Assembly (NCBI GenBank): GCA_011503125.2
Contig: WWBZ02000022.1
Span: forward strand, 2,666,001-2,730,000
Direction: 5' to 3'
Origin: Botryosphaeria dothidea
Taxonomy: Eukaryota > Ascomycota > Dothideomycetes > Botryosphaeriales > Botryosphaeriaceae
Length of the DNA: 64,000 nt
In this document: piece after piece, positions 1-11,769 of the stretch
Layout of the letters: every line of letters starts with the position of its first letter
Position numbering within the stretch: the stretch's first letter is position 1
Position numbers and translations under genes: made by a program
Notes under the pieces: generated by a model
Databases searched by the model: none
What the model was told of the DNA's origin: nothing
What the model saw: only the letters and a program-made list of their open reading frames with translations

Positions 1-598
1 ATGAATGAAGCTCCGCTGGTGATATCAATTGGTGGCGCGATAGTGGTGTTGTGAAAACTGCAGGTCTATTATCCCTCGAGAGCTACAGCTGACAGCTCCC
101 AGAGCCCCGACGCGTCGGACTACATCGCCCGCGTCATAGCGGGGCAGAGAACAGGTAGGAAACTTTCGCGCCGCATGCCGTAGGCAAGTGACTCGAAATG
201 GGGAATTCAGGCGCAGAAGCCATGCCAAAACAGGAAAATCAGACGATGGAGGGTGTGGGGCGGGAGATCGTCGACCAACGGGCGGCCAGTCGCAGGGCGG
301 GGTAAGCTCTTGCTCACTCAACACCCCCGAATTCGGGTCACGATGCCCCGCAGCCTGCTGTGCGGGTAGGTCGACCGTTGTCCGATAGCAATGTCCTGCC
401 TGTTTTCCCTTTTTCGTCCCCTGAGACTTTTTGTCTCGCCCCACCTTCATGGTGTCAATTTTTCGGTCTTCTTGAAAAGGCATCGCGACTACGTCACTTA
501 AAGCTTGCGTCCCATCTTCTGCAGTTCAGCTTTCTTTCCAATTGCTCCCTGAACTTCGCTTGAACTCCCTATTCTTTCCCCCCAAAACTACCGCCAAA
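1..598. other. 5' flank of the dehydrogenase gene, no gene seen
   Basis: No reading frame here has protein-like composition or an intron structure. The last 60 bases before the first gene are pyrimidine-rich and end in a CCAAAAT context, which fits a 5' untranslated leader of the dehydrogenase gene. Confidence 0.5.
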
Positions 599-1534
<936 letters not shown>

Positions 1535-2100
1535 GAATTATACTCGCGTATCTTCGTCTTATAGTAAGAGTATACGTATCATTGAAAGGAATTTTTTTTT
1601 TTCAGGACCAAGGTCCCTGAGGCAACCACCTCAGCCCTGCGTTAATACTGCGAGGAGCACGCGTGCTATACACCAATCCCTAGCGGACCGGTGGCCGGGC
1701 TGAGGAGCGCCATAAGGCCGAGATGGGAGGCCACGGCGCCCACTACGGGGCCCGTGAGTCTCGCCTGCGGGCTCTCGGCGAGACGCCTACGAGTATATAG
1801 CTAGCCCCCCGCGAGTCCTCTAAGAGGGCCAAGGAATCGTCTGATTACTACTTTATCTATCTGACCAATTCGGCTCCCACGTGACTCCCTGTCCCTCAGA
1901 GCCTCACACTGCTATCTTTTCAAGAAATCTTCTCCACACTTTTCTCTCTTCTATATAAAGTAGAACTATTTTTTCAAAGAGCGTTCTTTTAACTTCCTAT
2001 ACTTACTAAGCTTTACAATTACTGAGTAATTCTCCGCTAGCCTATATACTAATATCTTCTAGTCGTTATACTAATAAATTAATTGATTGACTAAATCAAA
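1535..2100. other. AT-rich repeat-like sequence between convergent genes
   Basis: After the dehydrogenase stop comes a T12 tract, a GC-rich block at about 1615-1800 and then strongly AT-rich DNA to the end of the convergent bHLH gene. The sharp composition changes look like a degraded transposon remnant. No terminal repeats or target duplication could be fixed, and no second copy was seen in the window. Confidence 0.3.
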
Positions 2101-3008
2101 TTAAAGGCTCAGCCGGACCTCCAGCTCCACCACCGTCTGCTTCAGGCGTTCATTCTCTTCTACAGCGCTCTTATATCGCACGCGCATGCGCTGGTTCTCT
2201 GCCTCCATCTCGTTGATGTGTTCGATGGCTCGCGTGATAATGACCGCTTTTGTCAGCCGGCCGGGCGTCTTGGACGCACCGTCCAGGCTGCATTCCTCGA
2301 AGCTGCCGGTGCCGCCGCCGCCGTTAAGCGAGGGGATGGTGTTGCGCAGGCGGTGGAACATGGTCTTCATGCCCTCGCGGTACTTTCTCTCAACGTGCTT
2401 GTGCGTGACGCGCCGGACTGGCAAGCTAACGGTGAGCTCGATCGGGCGGTCCGCTTCGGTTGTTGGGGAGGGGGGGGGGTGGGGGTGGGTTCGTGCTGGA
2501 CAAAGGGGCGGTGGGGTTGGTGTGGGAGATTGGCGTATTTGAGGAGATGGGGTTGGTCCATGAGACATCCTGCGAGCTGTGGCTGTCATCTTGCTGAGAT
2601 AAGCGCGCAGAACGACGGAGGGTTGAAGATGCGGCCGACTGAGAGCCTTTGCGGGCTTTGGCGGCCCATGCTTTGGGGAACTTCTCTTTCGGACTCGTCG
2701 GACCATTGCTCCAGTCGACGGGGGCCGGGAAAAGACCGGGCGGCGTGCAATCAAGTTCCGATGGCATCTCAAAGACCTACAGTGATCCGATAGGTAAGAA
2801 TGTATCTACAGGCATCGCTGCTGCCGCTTACACAGTCTTGGCATTCTGGTCGCGTTGAATTGCCAGCCCCATGTTCCGCGCGCCAGAGGCTCTCGTCCCA
2901 GTCGAGGAATTGGGAGTTGTAAAGAGGTGCAGATAGCAAAGAAGCGGACATCCGCTCGTCGAGGGAAAATGGAGCGTGCTCAATGTCGGTCATGTAATAT
3001 ACTTCCAT
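2101..3008 (-). CDS. bHLH transcription factor (SREBP-like basic region) with apparent frameshift
   Basis: Exon 1 (3008-2832) encodes 59 residues beginning MEVYYMTDIEHAPF. A 55-nt intron (2831-2777, GTAAGC...TGTAG) leads into exon 2. Exon 2 opens in one frame (MPSELDCTPPG..., a Ser/Pro-rich linker), but the bHLH domain lies one base out of frame. The frame change falls at a run of ten G (2470-2479; C on the coding strand); one base fewer would fuse the two parts, and no splice pair nearby does so. The basic region HKHVERKYREGM carries Tyr where most bHLH proteins have Arg (ERKYRE), a hallmark of SREBP-type factors. It is followed by helix 1, a Gly-rich loop, helix 2 (AIEHINEMEAENQRM) and a short leucine coiled coil ending at 2101. 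Presumed nuclear, E-box or SRE binding. No C-terminal membrane helices, so it is not a full-length SREBP. Either a sequencing indel or a real null allele. Confidence 0.7.
2470..2479. repeat. G10 homopolymer at a reading-frame break
   Basis: Ten consecutive G (C on the coding strand) inside a poly-Pro linker of the bHLH gene. Removing one base would restore the frame. Confidence 0.8.
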
Positions 3009-4276
3009 AGGTAATGATCAAGGAGTCTCCGCCTGGCGTATCTTCCCCACGAGCTCAGCTTTGCGGTCTTTATATCTGGACGTCCGCTTACGACCAGAAT
3101 CGGAGCCCTCTCGCCCCGATCGTGGCACCGAGAACAGGCCATGATCGTTCGAGCACGCACGTGGCTGCAGGCAAGGGCCAGCCATCGCGGAGGCCGACCT
3201 TTTCCTATCTTTCATACAATCCCCACGTATGGCTATGGCTATGCATCACTGGGGGAGTGTTAGACCATATTAGAGATCATTGGTAGGAAAAATAATGCTG
3301 CGAACAATTCTCCTCCATTATTTGCCAAATGGGCGGGGGTCGGCCAGCTGGAGGGAGCGTTGAGCTTAGACAATCGAGTGCTGAGTCGTTGCCCACGGAC
3401 TCCTGCAACGAGCCCCCGCATGGGTATAGGGCTAGCGAGACAGGGGCCCTGCAAGGAAGGGGGCTAGACCAAAGCCACGGCGCCAGCTGAGATGACGTAT
3501 GGCCTAGTAAGGTTTATGCTGTCATTCACGTTCATCTTTAATCTCACCTGTCACCACGATGAGTGCCACTACCCGAGCGCTTCATCATTCACCCTGACCA
3601 AGATGTCGGGCCCCCGTCAAACTTCCGTGCCTGCCTTTCGTCCGGGCGCCTCGAGCCATACACAAAACATGGGCCCGGCCGCCTTGTCTTCCTGGCGAAT
3701 AGCCCGTCGCAGCCCTCACTCGGGAAATCCCGGATCACTCATCGCGATCTCATAAATTGGAGGCAGATCTGCATTTGGCCGCGTCGCATACGTGGGATTC
3801 TATCAGATCCATGCGGATTTTTCTTCGTCAAAATCTTCGCCACTGGTTACCTGTCGCTGCCGCTTGAGTCATTGCTCTCAAACAGATGTGGAATTTCCCG
3901 ATCTCAATGACAACAAGAGGCCTGACGCAGACCCCACAATTGCAGACCAAGAGCAGTAGAAGCTGCGCTTTCTCTCTGGACATCCTTCGCCCCAATCTGC
4001 TCGTCCGAATAATTCCATGTGGTGCAGGAATTCCTCTCATGACACTGCCTTCTCGATCGCTAGTCCTGATCGGGATTCCGTCACTAATACAGCCTTTCTG
4101 CAAAATATCAGCGCACCTACGTAGAGATGCAGTTCTCCGCCATGGCTTTTTTGGTATCCGGCCTATGTTGCCTTCCAAAGGGTGCATAACGCCATCTCAG
4201 CTGATCTCCGTGAGTGCCAGACATTCCATAATTCTTACATCAGGCATTTGAACATTTATACTAGAGAGTAATCGGA
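3009..4276. other. Intergenic, no gene seen
   Basis: Short ORFs on both strands lack consistent composition, splice signals or recognisable motifs. The first few hundred bases are the probable promoter of the bHLH gene on the minus strand. Confidence 0.4.
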
Positions 4277-4396
4277 GTGTCTGACTGGCAGTCGTACGCA
4301 GAATCCTCGCGAGCCGTATTAAAAATTCCATGTCTGCAAACGCACCGCCTTCAGAGTCGGAGTACGATTCCCTCGTCGACGTCGTCCATCGAAGAG

Positions 4397-4918
4397 ATGC
4401 CATTGCGTGTTCGACTAGCTACAGCAACCTACCTCAAGCTGGAGGATGAATCGAGCTCAAAAGACCCGGATTTGCAACGGCTTGTTGTGTTGTATAATGC
4501 TATGGACAGGCTGTTATTGACATACAGTGGTGAAAGGCGCGATCTTGAAAGCCAACTCTCGGTGAATGACTTGGTTTGTGAAGCTGCTGAGGCGGACGAA
4601 GAGGAGGACGAAGAAAATGAGCACGAACATTCCTTCCAGCGGGAACGCTATCATCATTTCCAAGACGAGGAGGCAGACCCTCCGACTGCGCTTCTGGTAG
4701 AAGAGGTCAATTCGCCCTCCTCGGATCAGTCAGAAAGCTATTTGCATGACGCAGAGCTGCCGCCTTGTATTATTATAAGGTCTACTGGGGTCTACGGTGA
4801 CGGGTACAACAGTGTCGATGATCCTTTTATATGCAAAAGCGGTGCTTTTGAAGAGGCTGGAACTATTCTGTGGTCATATGAATCAGAAGATCGTTCTGCA
4901 GGAAGGCCAAAGATATAG
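4397..4918 (+). CDS. Hypothetical acidic protein
   Basis: An open frame of 173 residues from the ATG at 4397 has protein-like composition: an N-terminal stretch resembling an amphipathic helix (DLQRLVVLYNAMDRLLLTY), then an acidic Glu-rich middle and a Ser/Asp-rich tail ending in GRPKI. The same frame stays open upstream to 4277 without an ATG. A different frame has a good ATG at 4331 (MSANAPPSESEYDSL) that stops after 39 codons, so a small upstream exon or a frameshift is possible. No known domain recognised and no function proposed. It could be a decayed gene. Confidence 0.35.
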   Translation: MPLRVRLATATYLKLEDESSSKDPDLQRLVVLYNAMDRLLLTYSGERRDLESQLSVNDLVCEAAEADEEEDEENEHEHSFQRERYHHFQDEEADPPTALLVEEVNSPSSDQSESYLHDAELPPCIIIRSTGVYGDGYNSVDDPFICKSGAFEEAGTILWSYESEDRSAGRPKI

Positions 4919-5591
4919 GGAATGCTCAATAAGCTGTAGGGGACGGTGCCAGTAACAGTAAGTCAGTACAATCTCCGATACTTGTAGCTTACGCTAATTA
5001 ATACGAAAGGAAAATGGAAGAAAAGAAAGAAGAGCGTGTAGCAAACGATTCCCTTCCAACGTCTTCTACTCACATGTATGATTGGCTTTTTTCTAATTCT
5101 AAGAATTAAGGTTGATGGAATATAGGCTCAGTCACTGCCTGATCTGTTTTCTGATTTTAGTATCATATGGTCAAGCCCGGACTCTAAAGAAATGAGCGGG
5201 AATTATATAGCCGGACTTATTAGCGTGGAGAGTAGTAGATTTTCGGTCTTAACCATAACTTCCTAACATCATTTTGCCACTATAAAAAAAGCACGAGGTG
5301 AACTCTACTACCGCCGTTGACGCTGGAGGGATGATATATCTAAAAGCCGATACTTATACTTTTTCCAGTTTATGTGGCCTACGGGGTTATATTCGTCCGT
5401 GGTTAAGAATCTATAGAATCGCGTATATTGTGCTGTTCTCTTTTAAGTATGATAATAGACCAGCTAATACGTCTAAAGTATATATTACACCTTTCTGATA
5501 AGGTAAAACGATTACGTTACGTAATATTCTAAAAGTCTAGCAAGTATTCTAGGACTTCAGCTGGTAGGAGACGCGAATTATAGTGACATAT
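4919..5591. other. AT-rich intergenic DNA
   Basis: AT-rich with no convincing reading frame. TA is over-abundant from about 5200 to 5560, suggesting old mutated repeat DNA. Confidence 0.35.
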
Positions 5592-5813
5592 TGTAGGAAA
5601 TCACGTGTTTTGCATATTGCTTTTGCAACACCAGATAGCTTAGTCACTCACTTACGTATATAAGGAGGGTGGGCCACCTACGCCCTTCCTCCTCATGCCA
5701 ATCATCAATGAATCATCGTTGTTCATCAACATATCAACACATATACACTTATTATCTCACAGGTTTAGAAAACAGGCTATCGGACATAAGTAGTCATTTA
5801 TTTATCTCCTACA
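5592..5813 (+). mobile_element. LTR-like sequence, possible solo LTR
   Basis: A 222-bp sequence starts TGTAGGA and ends TCCTACA, a 7-bp terminal inverted repeat with the TG...CA ends of an LTR. Inside is a TATATAAG promoter box at about 5658 followed by a block, CTTCCTCCTCATGCCAATC, that is also present in the two 156-bp solo LTRs at 19575 and 43365. Flanking 5-mers (CATAT and CCGTT) do not match, so no target duplication is preserved, or this is one end of a degraded element. No internal gag or pol was seen next to it. Confidence 0.5.
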
Positions 5814-6227
5814 CCGTTGAGCTTTCGCATCCGATATCGGGAAGTTAGCACACAACGGCTGGTTGGGTTGTAGGAGTGCTCACGCCATATATAAGTCATC
5901 GCTCTAACTATTAGTTGGCCGGCTAAGGTCCGCTAACAGATTTACATAGAAGATTCTACGGAGAAGCTGGACGAATAGATTTAATAGAGATCACTTAAGA
6001 TGGCATGCTGCCCTTTAGTGACGTTGTGACGGAGATAGCCCTAAACTCCAGTGCTGTTAATATAAATATAACTATTGCGGTCTGCCCTGAATACAATAAC
6101 AGCCATACTTCAAAGAAATTCCACTTAGCAATTGCAGACCCATGGAGAAAGAGCAAGCATTCTTCTTCACACCCCTTCATCAATTGCTCATGAACACAGT
6201 CTACCACTCACACCACGTGCGAACTAA
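5814..6227. other. Leader and promoter region of the following gene, no gene seen
   Basis: No supported ORF. It contains ATATATAAG at about 5888 and a CACCACGTGC box at about 6211, just before the start codon of the next gene. Confidence 0.35.
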
Positions 6228-6848
6228 ATGCTTTACCACGTGAAGCGCACGCTCTGCACCTTGATCCCCAACACCGCCAGTGTAGGAACTACATTCTTGA
6301 TCGATGGCATCTACACGGATTTGGAGAGCGCCAAAGCGGCTGCATTTCGGCTACTCTTCACCGAAGGCTATCAGCCGGACCACCTTCTCGAGGTGCATCT
6401 TCAGCAAAAGGGAGCACCCTGGCACTATGGCAACGGTGTTTTCTTGTTTGCCAGGACACCGCACGGCGGTATCATGACCGTAGAGGTTGAGTCGACGCGG
6501 AATATCTGGGAGCTCTTACCTCATTCTGGGTCCCAGATCGACGAACCTCTTTTCTTCCTCATACAGACAACCGTCGAACCGACAAAGGTGTTCTCACCCG
6601 ACTCACAAAGCACGGTCATACGCGGCGTTTTCAAGAATAAAGATGACGCGATCCAGAAAGCACGCGAATTCCTCTTGCAGGGAGAGGATCCCGCAGTGGT
6701 AAGGGAGGACTGCTTGGTTTATCAAGATGACTTGGACCACACCAAAGGCCATTACGGAGAAGATGTAGTTGTACATGTCGTAGATCGAGATGGATCGGAT
6801 ATCTTTATGCAAGTTGTGCAGGGATCCTCGATAGGAACCACCCTGTAG
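6228..6848 (+). CDS. Unknown conserved protein, paralogue of 15469-16173
   Basis: A single exon of 206 residues. I do not recognise the family. It clearly aligns over its length with the protein at 15469-16173: both open with YHVKR, then share an (L/V)F.EGYQP...LE(V/L)HL block at about residues 45-62, a DPLFF/EPLFF-(L/V)(I/V)QTT block at about 105-115, a (I/V)(R/E)GVF...A block near 130-145, and ED/EN-V(V/I)VH(V/A)V near the end. The internal pattern (YHVKR...QTT, then GVF...A.AR) hints at two structurally similar halves. No signal peptide or membrane helix, so probably cytosolic. The start is the ATG aligned with the paralogue's YHVKR motif; this copy lacks the paralogue's N-terminal extension. 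Confidence 0.65.
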   Translation: MLYHVKRTLCTLIPNTASVGTTFLIDGIYTDLESAKAAAFRLLFTEGYQPDHLLEVHLQQKGAPWHYGNGVFLFARTPHGGIMTVEVESTRNIWELLPHSGSQIDEPLFFLIQTTVEPTKVFSPDSQSTVIRGVFKNKDDAIQKAREFLLQGEDPAVVREDCLVYQDDLDHTKGHYGEDVVVHVVDRDGSDIFMQVVQGSSIGTTL

Positions 6849-7626
6849 TTTCAAAATAAGTATAATCCTGTTTGGCGTTCGAATAATGCGCCACGGTGCT
6901 GTTCTATGCACTCTTTCTGCAGATTGGTCTACAGGCCTCACATGATAATTCATGCGGTACCTCGTTTGGGCCGATGACTTGCTCATGCGCTTTTGGCAAA
7001 TCATGAGGCAAGTCATTCCACAAGAACTCAAAGTGGTCCCACATTACGTTGTTTTCGAATTTACCAAAAAAGCTTTATGCGCTCTATTTCTTCCCGAAAA
7101 AGGACCTGCTGATGGTCGTTGATCAAGACATACCAACATTTCTCACATTCTCCGGTCATGGATCAGCAGCTCCATTCCACCGCAGATCTTTCGGCCATCG
7201 ACATTCACTAGATACCCGCAAGTCCGCCCAAGGAGCCGGCGGGCAAAGGGGAAGACATCAGAGCACAAGCATGGCTACCGGAGCTACGTATTTCGATTCC
7301 TCCCCAGGATAAGAAGTGCGATAGATCTCCACGGCACGTCCTCTTACGGGCGTTGCCAACCGACGCGCATCATGACGACGAATATATCCAGGTACAGCAT
7401 TGCCGCATCGGACTAGACTACAAAACAACCGTCATATGCAAGAATTGTGGGACCGAGTGGGAGCATAGCTGCAGCGTGATCGCTATGTCCTGCGGCGGTT
7501 AGGATGAGTGCTGCAAGGCAGGGTATGAAAGCAGCGACAGGTCCAAGAGGAATTGGTACGAGATGTGTTGGATTTGAGAGTGAAGAGTTGTGAGGTCAGA
7601 AAAGAGAGTAGATTCTGCCTGTCTCC
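6849..7626. other. Intergenic DNA, possible gene relic
   Basis: No intact gene. A short stretch around 7430-7500 reads CKNCGTEWEHSC on the plus strand with C-x2-C spacing, followed at once by stops. It may be a gene fragment but cannot be assigned. Confidence 0.3.
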
Positions 7627-7640
7627 TGAGAGGGAGGTCG
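7627..7640. repeat. LINE target-site duplication, copy 1
   Basis: TGAGAGGGAGGTCG, a perfect 14-bp match to 13211-13224. The two copies bracket the LINE exactly, next to its TAGTAGTAG 3' tail (plus-strand view). Confidence 0.85.
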
Positions 7641-7779
7641 TAGTAGTAGTAGTTGCATTAACGTCTATCTGTACTAGCTTTACAGCCAGTCTTGCCTCCT
7701 ATGGGGCTTGTTGACGGGTGGAGTAGCCACCTTTTCGCTGGACAAATGAGATCCTCCGCTTCCTATCTAATTTTTATTA

Positions 7780-10700
7780 TAAAACCTGCCATTCACGGTT
7801 CCTCGCATCTCCCCCGGAATACCGCCGTTGATTCAAGGAGGCTTTAAAAGAGAAACTACCCCGTTGGTCCGAGGAGGTTCCTAATCTTCTCTGCCCTCGT
7901 CGCAGTTCCTGGATACTCCTAGCCCGTTGCCAGGCGGCAGTCGATAAAGTGCCACTACGCCTTCTCAGCGCCGCATTTACAGGTAAGTTCCGCCTTTTCA
8001 TGCCCTAGGCGTCTATGATACTTGGCGAAATCCCCATGGCCGGTTCTTTCGGCTAGTAGCCGGTGCAGTGTCTGCCTTGATAGCGCTAGCTCGGGGTTCC
8101 TTCCCTTTCTTATCTTAAGGCCTAGGTGTCGGTAGGCTGGTGTTTGGTGCTCCTCCCACCAGGCTTCGTAGACTCGCGACCTCTCCTCCCTGTTTCTCCG
8201 TCTTGCCCAGGATACCGTTGCCGGTCCCTGTTCATCGTTCTGTAGACCGATGGCTGCCTTCGCTAGCTGATCGGCCTCCTCGTTTCCCGTGATTCCCATA
8301 TGACTAGGGTACCACCTAGTCTCCACTAGGACTAGGAGCTCCCGCCTCGTGCTCTGTAGCCTTATAAATTGGCTCTGCGAGCTGGCCGGGGTGTATCCTT
8401 CTATGCCCTGTATAACCGAGGTATTGTCTATGCATAGCGTGACTTTCGTGGCCTATAGGGCTTCTGCATTGGTAGCTGCCCATGTGAGTCCTTCTACTGC
8501 TCCTCGGATTTCCGCGTTAAATACCTCCGCCTTGTGTAGGCTTCCGCTTTAGGCGTGGATCTGCGCGCCGTGTCTATAGGCAACGAAGGCCTAGGCGGTC
8601 TTCGAGTCAATGCTCGAACCGTCCGAATAGATATATACCGTCCCCGGTGGGTCTTGTCTTAGTAATTCTACAAATTCCTTTGCTCCCCTCTCTTTTCCCT
8701 GCGTCGTCTTTTGGGGGCTATTGGCGTAGCTCGGCTGTAGGAGCTGGGGTCTTTCGTATTCCCCTTTAAGTTGCGCTATTCTCTGTAGCCTTGTAACCTT
8801 TGGTTTTAGATTAAGGGTCTTTAGAGCTAAGCCCCAGCGTCCTCTTATAATTAGTATCCGCCCAACGAGTAAGTGTGCCTTGTCCAACAGCCGTAAGCGA
8901 AGTAATGCTCTTCTCTGGATCTACTGTAGGAGCACGCTTGCCGGCGGGATCCCTATCTCGCGGTAGAGCACCGGGATCGGGGTCGTTCTCTATACGGGTA
9001 TTATAGCCCGGGCTGCTGTTCGTAGCGCTCTATCTATAGTCGCTATATAGTACGAATATCTCGGTACTACCGTCCTAGTAGTGTATAGTATTAGCTTTAT
9101 TATTCCTTTATACTAGACCTCCGCGCCGTATGTAGCGACTGGGAGCATGTATACGTGCGCGGCCTTTGCCGCTGCCGCTAGGGGTATTCCCTTTATAACC
9201 CCGTTTAGGCGTCGGAGGTGGGCCGCTACTCTACTACCTTTAGAACCCTATACTTCGGCGTGATGCTTAAAGTTAAGCTTTTAGTTAAAGTAAACCCCTA
9301 GCTATCTAACTAGCTTTTCTTTAGGGCGGATTACCGTCTCTCTTACTTAGATTAGTTCCGATAGTTCTAGGGACCTACTTCTAGAGAAGTAGATAAGCTT
9401 ATACTTATCCGGCGCGAAGGCGATTACGTTCTCCTCCCCCTAGCGTAGCGCGTCCTCTAGGTCGGCTGTAAGAGCCTTAGTTATCTCTTTTGTGTTTTTC
9501 CCCGAGCGTAAAAAGGCGACATCGTCGGTATATGCGAACCTCGTCCGTACGTTCCCCCGCTTTAGTAGCGGCGAGAGGTAGAGTATATAGAGGATTAGCG
9601 AGGCCGGAGATTCCTACGGGACTCCGCACTATAGCTTCTTCTCGTCTATAATAACTCCTTCTATACGGACCCTAGCTTTACGTCTAGTAATAAATTCTTA
9701 CGTCTATTTTACGACCCGCTCTAGCTAGCCTTGTTCCCGTAGCCGCTTTATTAATCGGTTATATAGCACTGCGTCGAAGGCGCCCTATACGTTTATTATT
9801 AGTATTAAGGCCTCTTAGTGCTTTAGTAGCGCTTCTTTAATATCGTGTACGGCGTAGGCGGCGAGGTCTAGTACGGAGCGCCGTGGTAGCGCCCCGAAGT
9901 ATTATAGGCTAAGTAGATTTAGCTTTACCGCTAGGTAAGATATCCTCCTTACTACGAGCCGTTCTAGTCTCTTACCGAGATATAAGAGTAGCGCGATTAG
10001 TCGATAGGCACGAATACTCGAGGGATCCCTTTCTATTTTATAGATAATAGTAACGTCTACGGTTCGAAAGGCCTTAGAATAGTATCCTTATTATAGGCAG
10101 CCTTAGTATAACATTACTACTATTTTCCCGATCTCCGGCTAGGCGGCCTAGAGTAGTCTAACCGTTATCCTATCCGTTCTAGGCGTAGTATTACCGGTCT
10201 TAATATAGTATACTTCCGCTTCCGCTAGAGTAACCTCTTCCTCCTACGAGATCTCCTCTAGTTTCGTCTCTAGTAGATACTATAGGTCCGGAATATCCTA
10301 ATCTATATTAAAGCGGTAGAGGATCTTTTCTCGAAGGAGTTCGGTCTTTTCCCTTAGGTTTATAATTGCTCTATCCTCGTTAACTAGCGGTAGGGATCTA
10401 AAACGGTCGGTAGCTTTATGCTAGGCCGTTATCCGGAAGAGGTTCTAGTTATCTTTCGCGTTAGTAATCCGGTCCTCTTAGTACCGCCGTTTTATTCTCC
10501 TAACTACGTTGCGTAGTACTTCTTCTACCTCCTACCGCTCCTCCGGGAAGGATTCCCTAAGACGGCGTACCGCTGCTTTATAGTCCTCGTTCTACTACGT
10601 AGCGGGCTTACTATTTATCGCGGCTACTATGCCTACTACGTCTATAGCCTCCTATAGTAGCCTAACTAGCGCGCGTATTATCCGCTCTAGGCCTTTCCTT

Positions 10701-11540
10701 GTGCCTATATTAGTCGTAATCGTACCTATATTCCTCTTTACGGCCTGCCGAAAATCTGTAAGCCGGTCCTCGTGTACGGTAAGCTTTCGAGTTCTTACCC
10801 GGGCCTAGGTATAGGAGGGAATATTAGTCTATAGCGTGTAATAATCTAATCCCGTACTAAGTTCCTCTAGTACCTAAGTCTCCGTTCCTAAGATATTCGT
10901 AAATACTAGGTCTATAGTATTACCTTATTTATACGTTAGGCCCTCTAGGTTCGTATTAATAAGCCCCTAGTTTTCGGCCTATTCCGCTACCCGGGTGCTA
11001 GGGCCTCTATACCGGCTATGCCCCGGCTACCAGGTCTAGTACACCGCGTTAAAATCGCCTGCTACTACTATGTTCTAGGGTAGCTCTTATACCTCTAGCT
11101 CCGCTAGTAGAGCGTCTATTCTAGGAGGTTTATAGATATTAGCTATTATTATACTATTTACTTCTACTACGTAGGTATTAGGCGTATTAAAGGGCCGTAT
11201 TTAGAAAGACTATAGGCCCGACGACTTTCTAACGTACGTTAGCACCCTTAGGAGCGTCGACTAGTCGTCTTATAGGGCAAAGGTGTCGAAGCCCGGGTGA
11301 TTCTTTATTAGCCTTCTTCCTTTCCTTAGGTACGCCCAAGGCTCCTATACTATTAATATATCCGCTTGCGCCTCCTAGGCAAGATTTAAGGCTACGTCCT
11401 ATATAGGTCTACTCGTATAAGTATTTATCTGCATGAGGCGGAGCTTGTTCCTTAGACGTGTTCCTTTCTGCCTGCTCCTACGGTTTTCGGTATCCCGCAT
11501 TTACTAGCGTGGGTTATTAGAACTAGTTCCAGGAGGTCCC
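7780..11540 (-). pseudogene. LINE ORF2 relic: endonuclease, reverse transcriptase, RNase H
   Basis: Read through its stops, the minus strand gives an endonuclease with AGDFNAVY near 11060 and a TIDLVF-like motif near 10910. Next comes a reverse transcriptase with a catalytic FAYTDDVAFL near 9530, where the usual YADD reads YTDD. RNase H follows from VYIYSDGSS near 8630 to WYPSHMGITGNEEADQLAKAA near 8290, with its Asp and Glu residues visible. A Cys-rich tail CKCGAEKA (7955) and an NLLGPTG...FRGRC end near 7800 are typical of Tad-like ORF2 C-termini. Stops replace Trp and Gln positions, as expected from G-to-A and C-to-T changes. The RNase H part has a 123-codon open stretch (8326-7955); the RT part has none comparable. 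Confidence 0.85.
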
Positions 11541-11769
11541 GGAGTCGGAGTGGCATCTATAGCCTCTCCTTCTGATTCCTCGGAAGGACTAGGCGTCGTC
11601 CTTCCGTTTGATTTCTTACGTCCTTACTCGGGGAGGCGCTCCTCCCGGGCTGCCTGTAGTAGGCTCTCTCCGCTAGGGGTATCTTTATATACTGCCTTAT
11701 ACTCCTATTACCCGAGCCTTCTAATGGCTTTTAGCTGACGCTGTATAGGTCTAACAACTACTCCGTCCT

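Noticed and set aside
25..483. 152-residue minus-strand ORF at the window start
   Set aside because: Composition is patchy, it has no motif or splice context, and it overlaps the probable promoter of the dehydrogenase gene.
2426..2560. An intron to reconcile the two bHLH frames, or programmed frameshifting
   Set aside because: No GT...AG pair of suitable length restores the frame, and no known shift signal is visible. A homopolymer indel is simpler.
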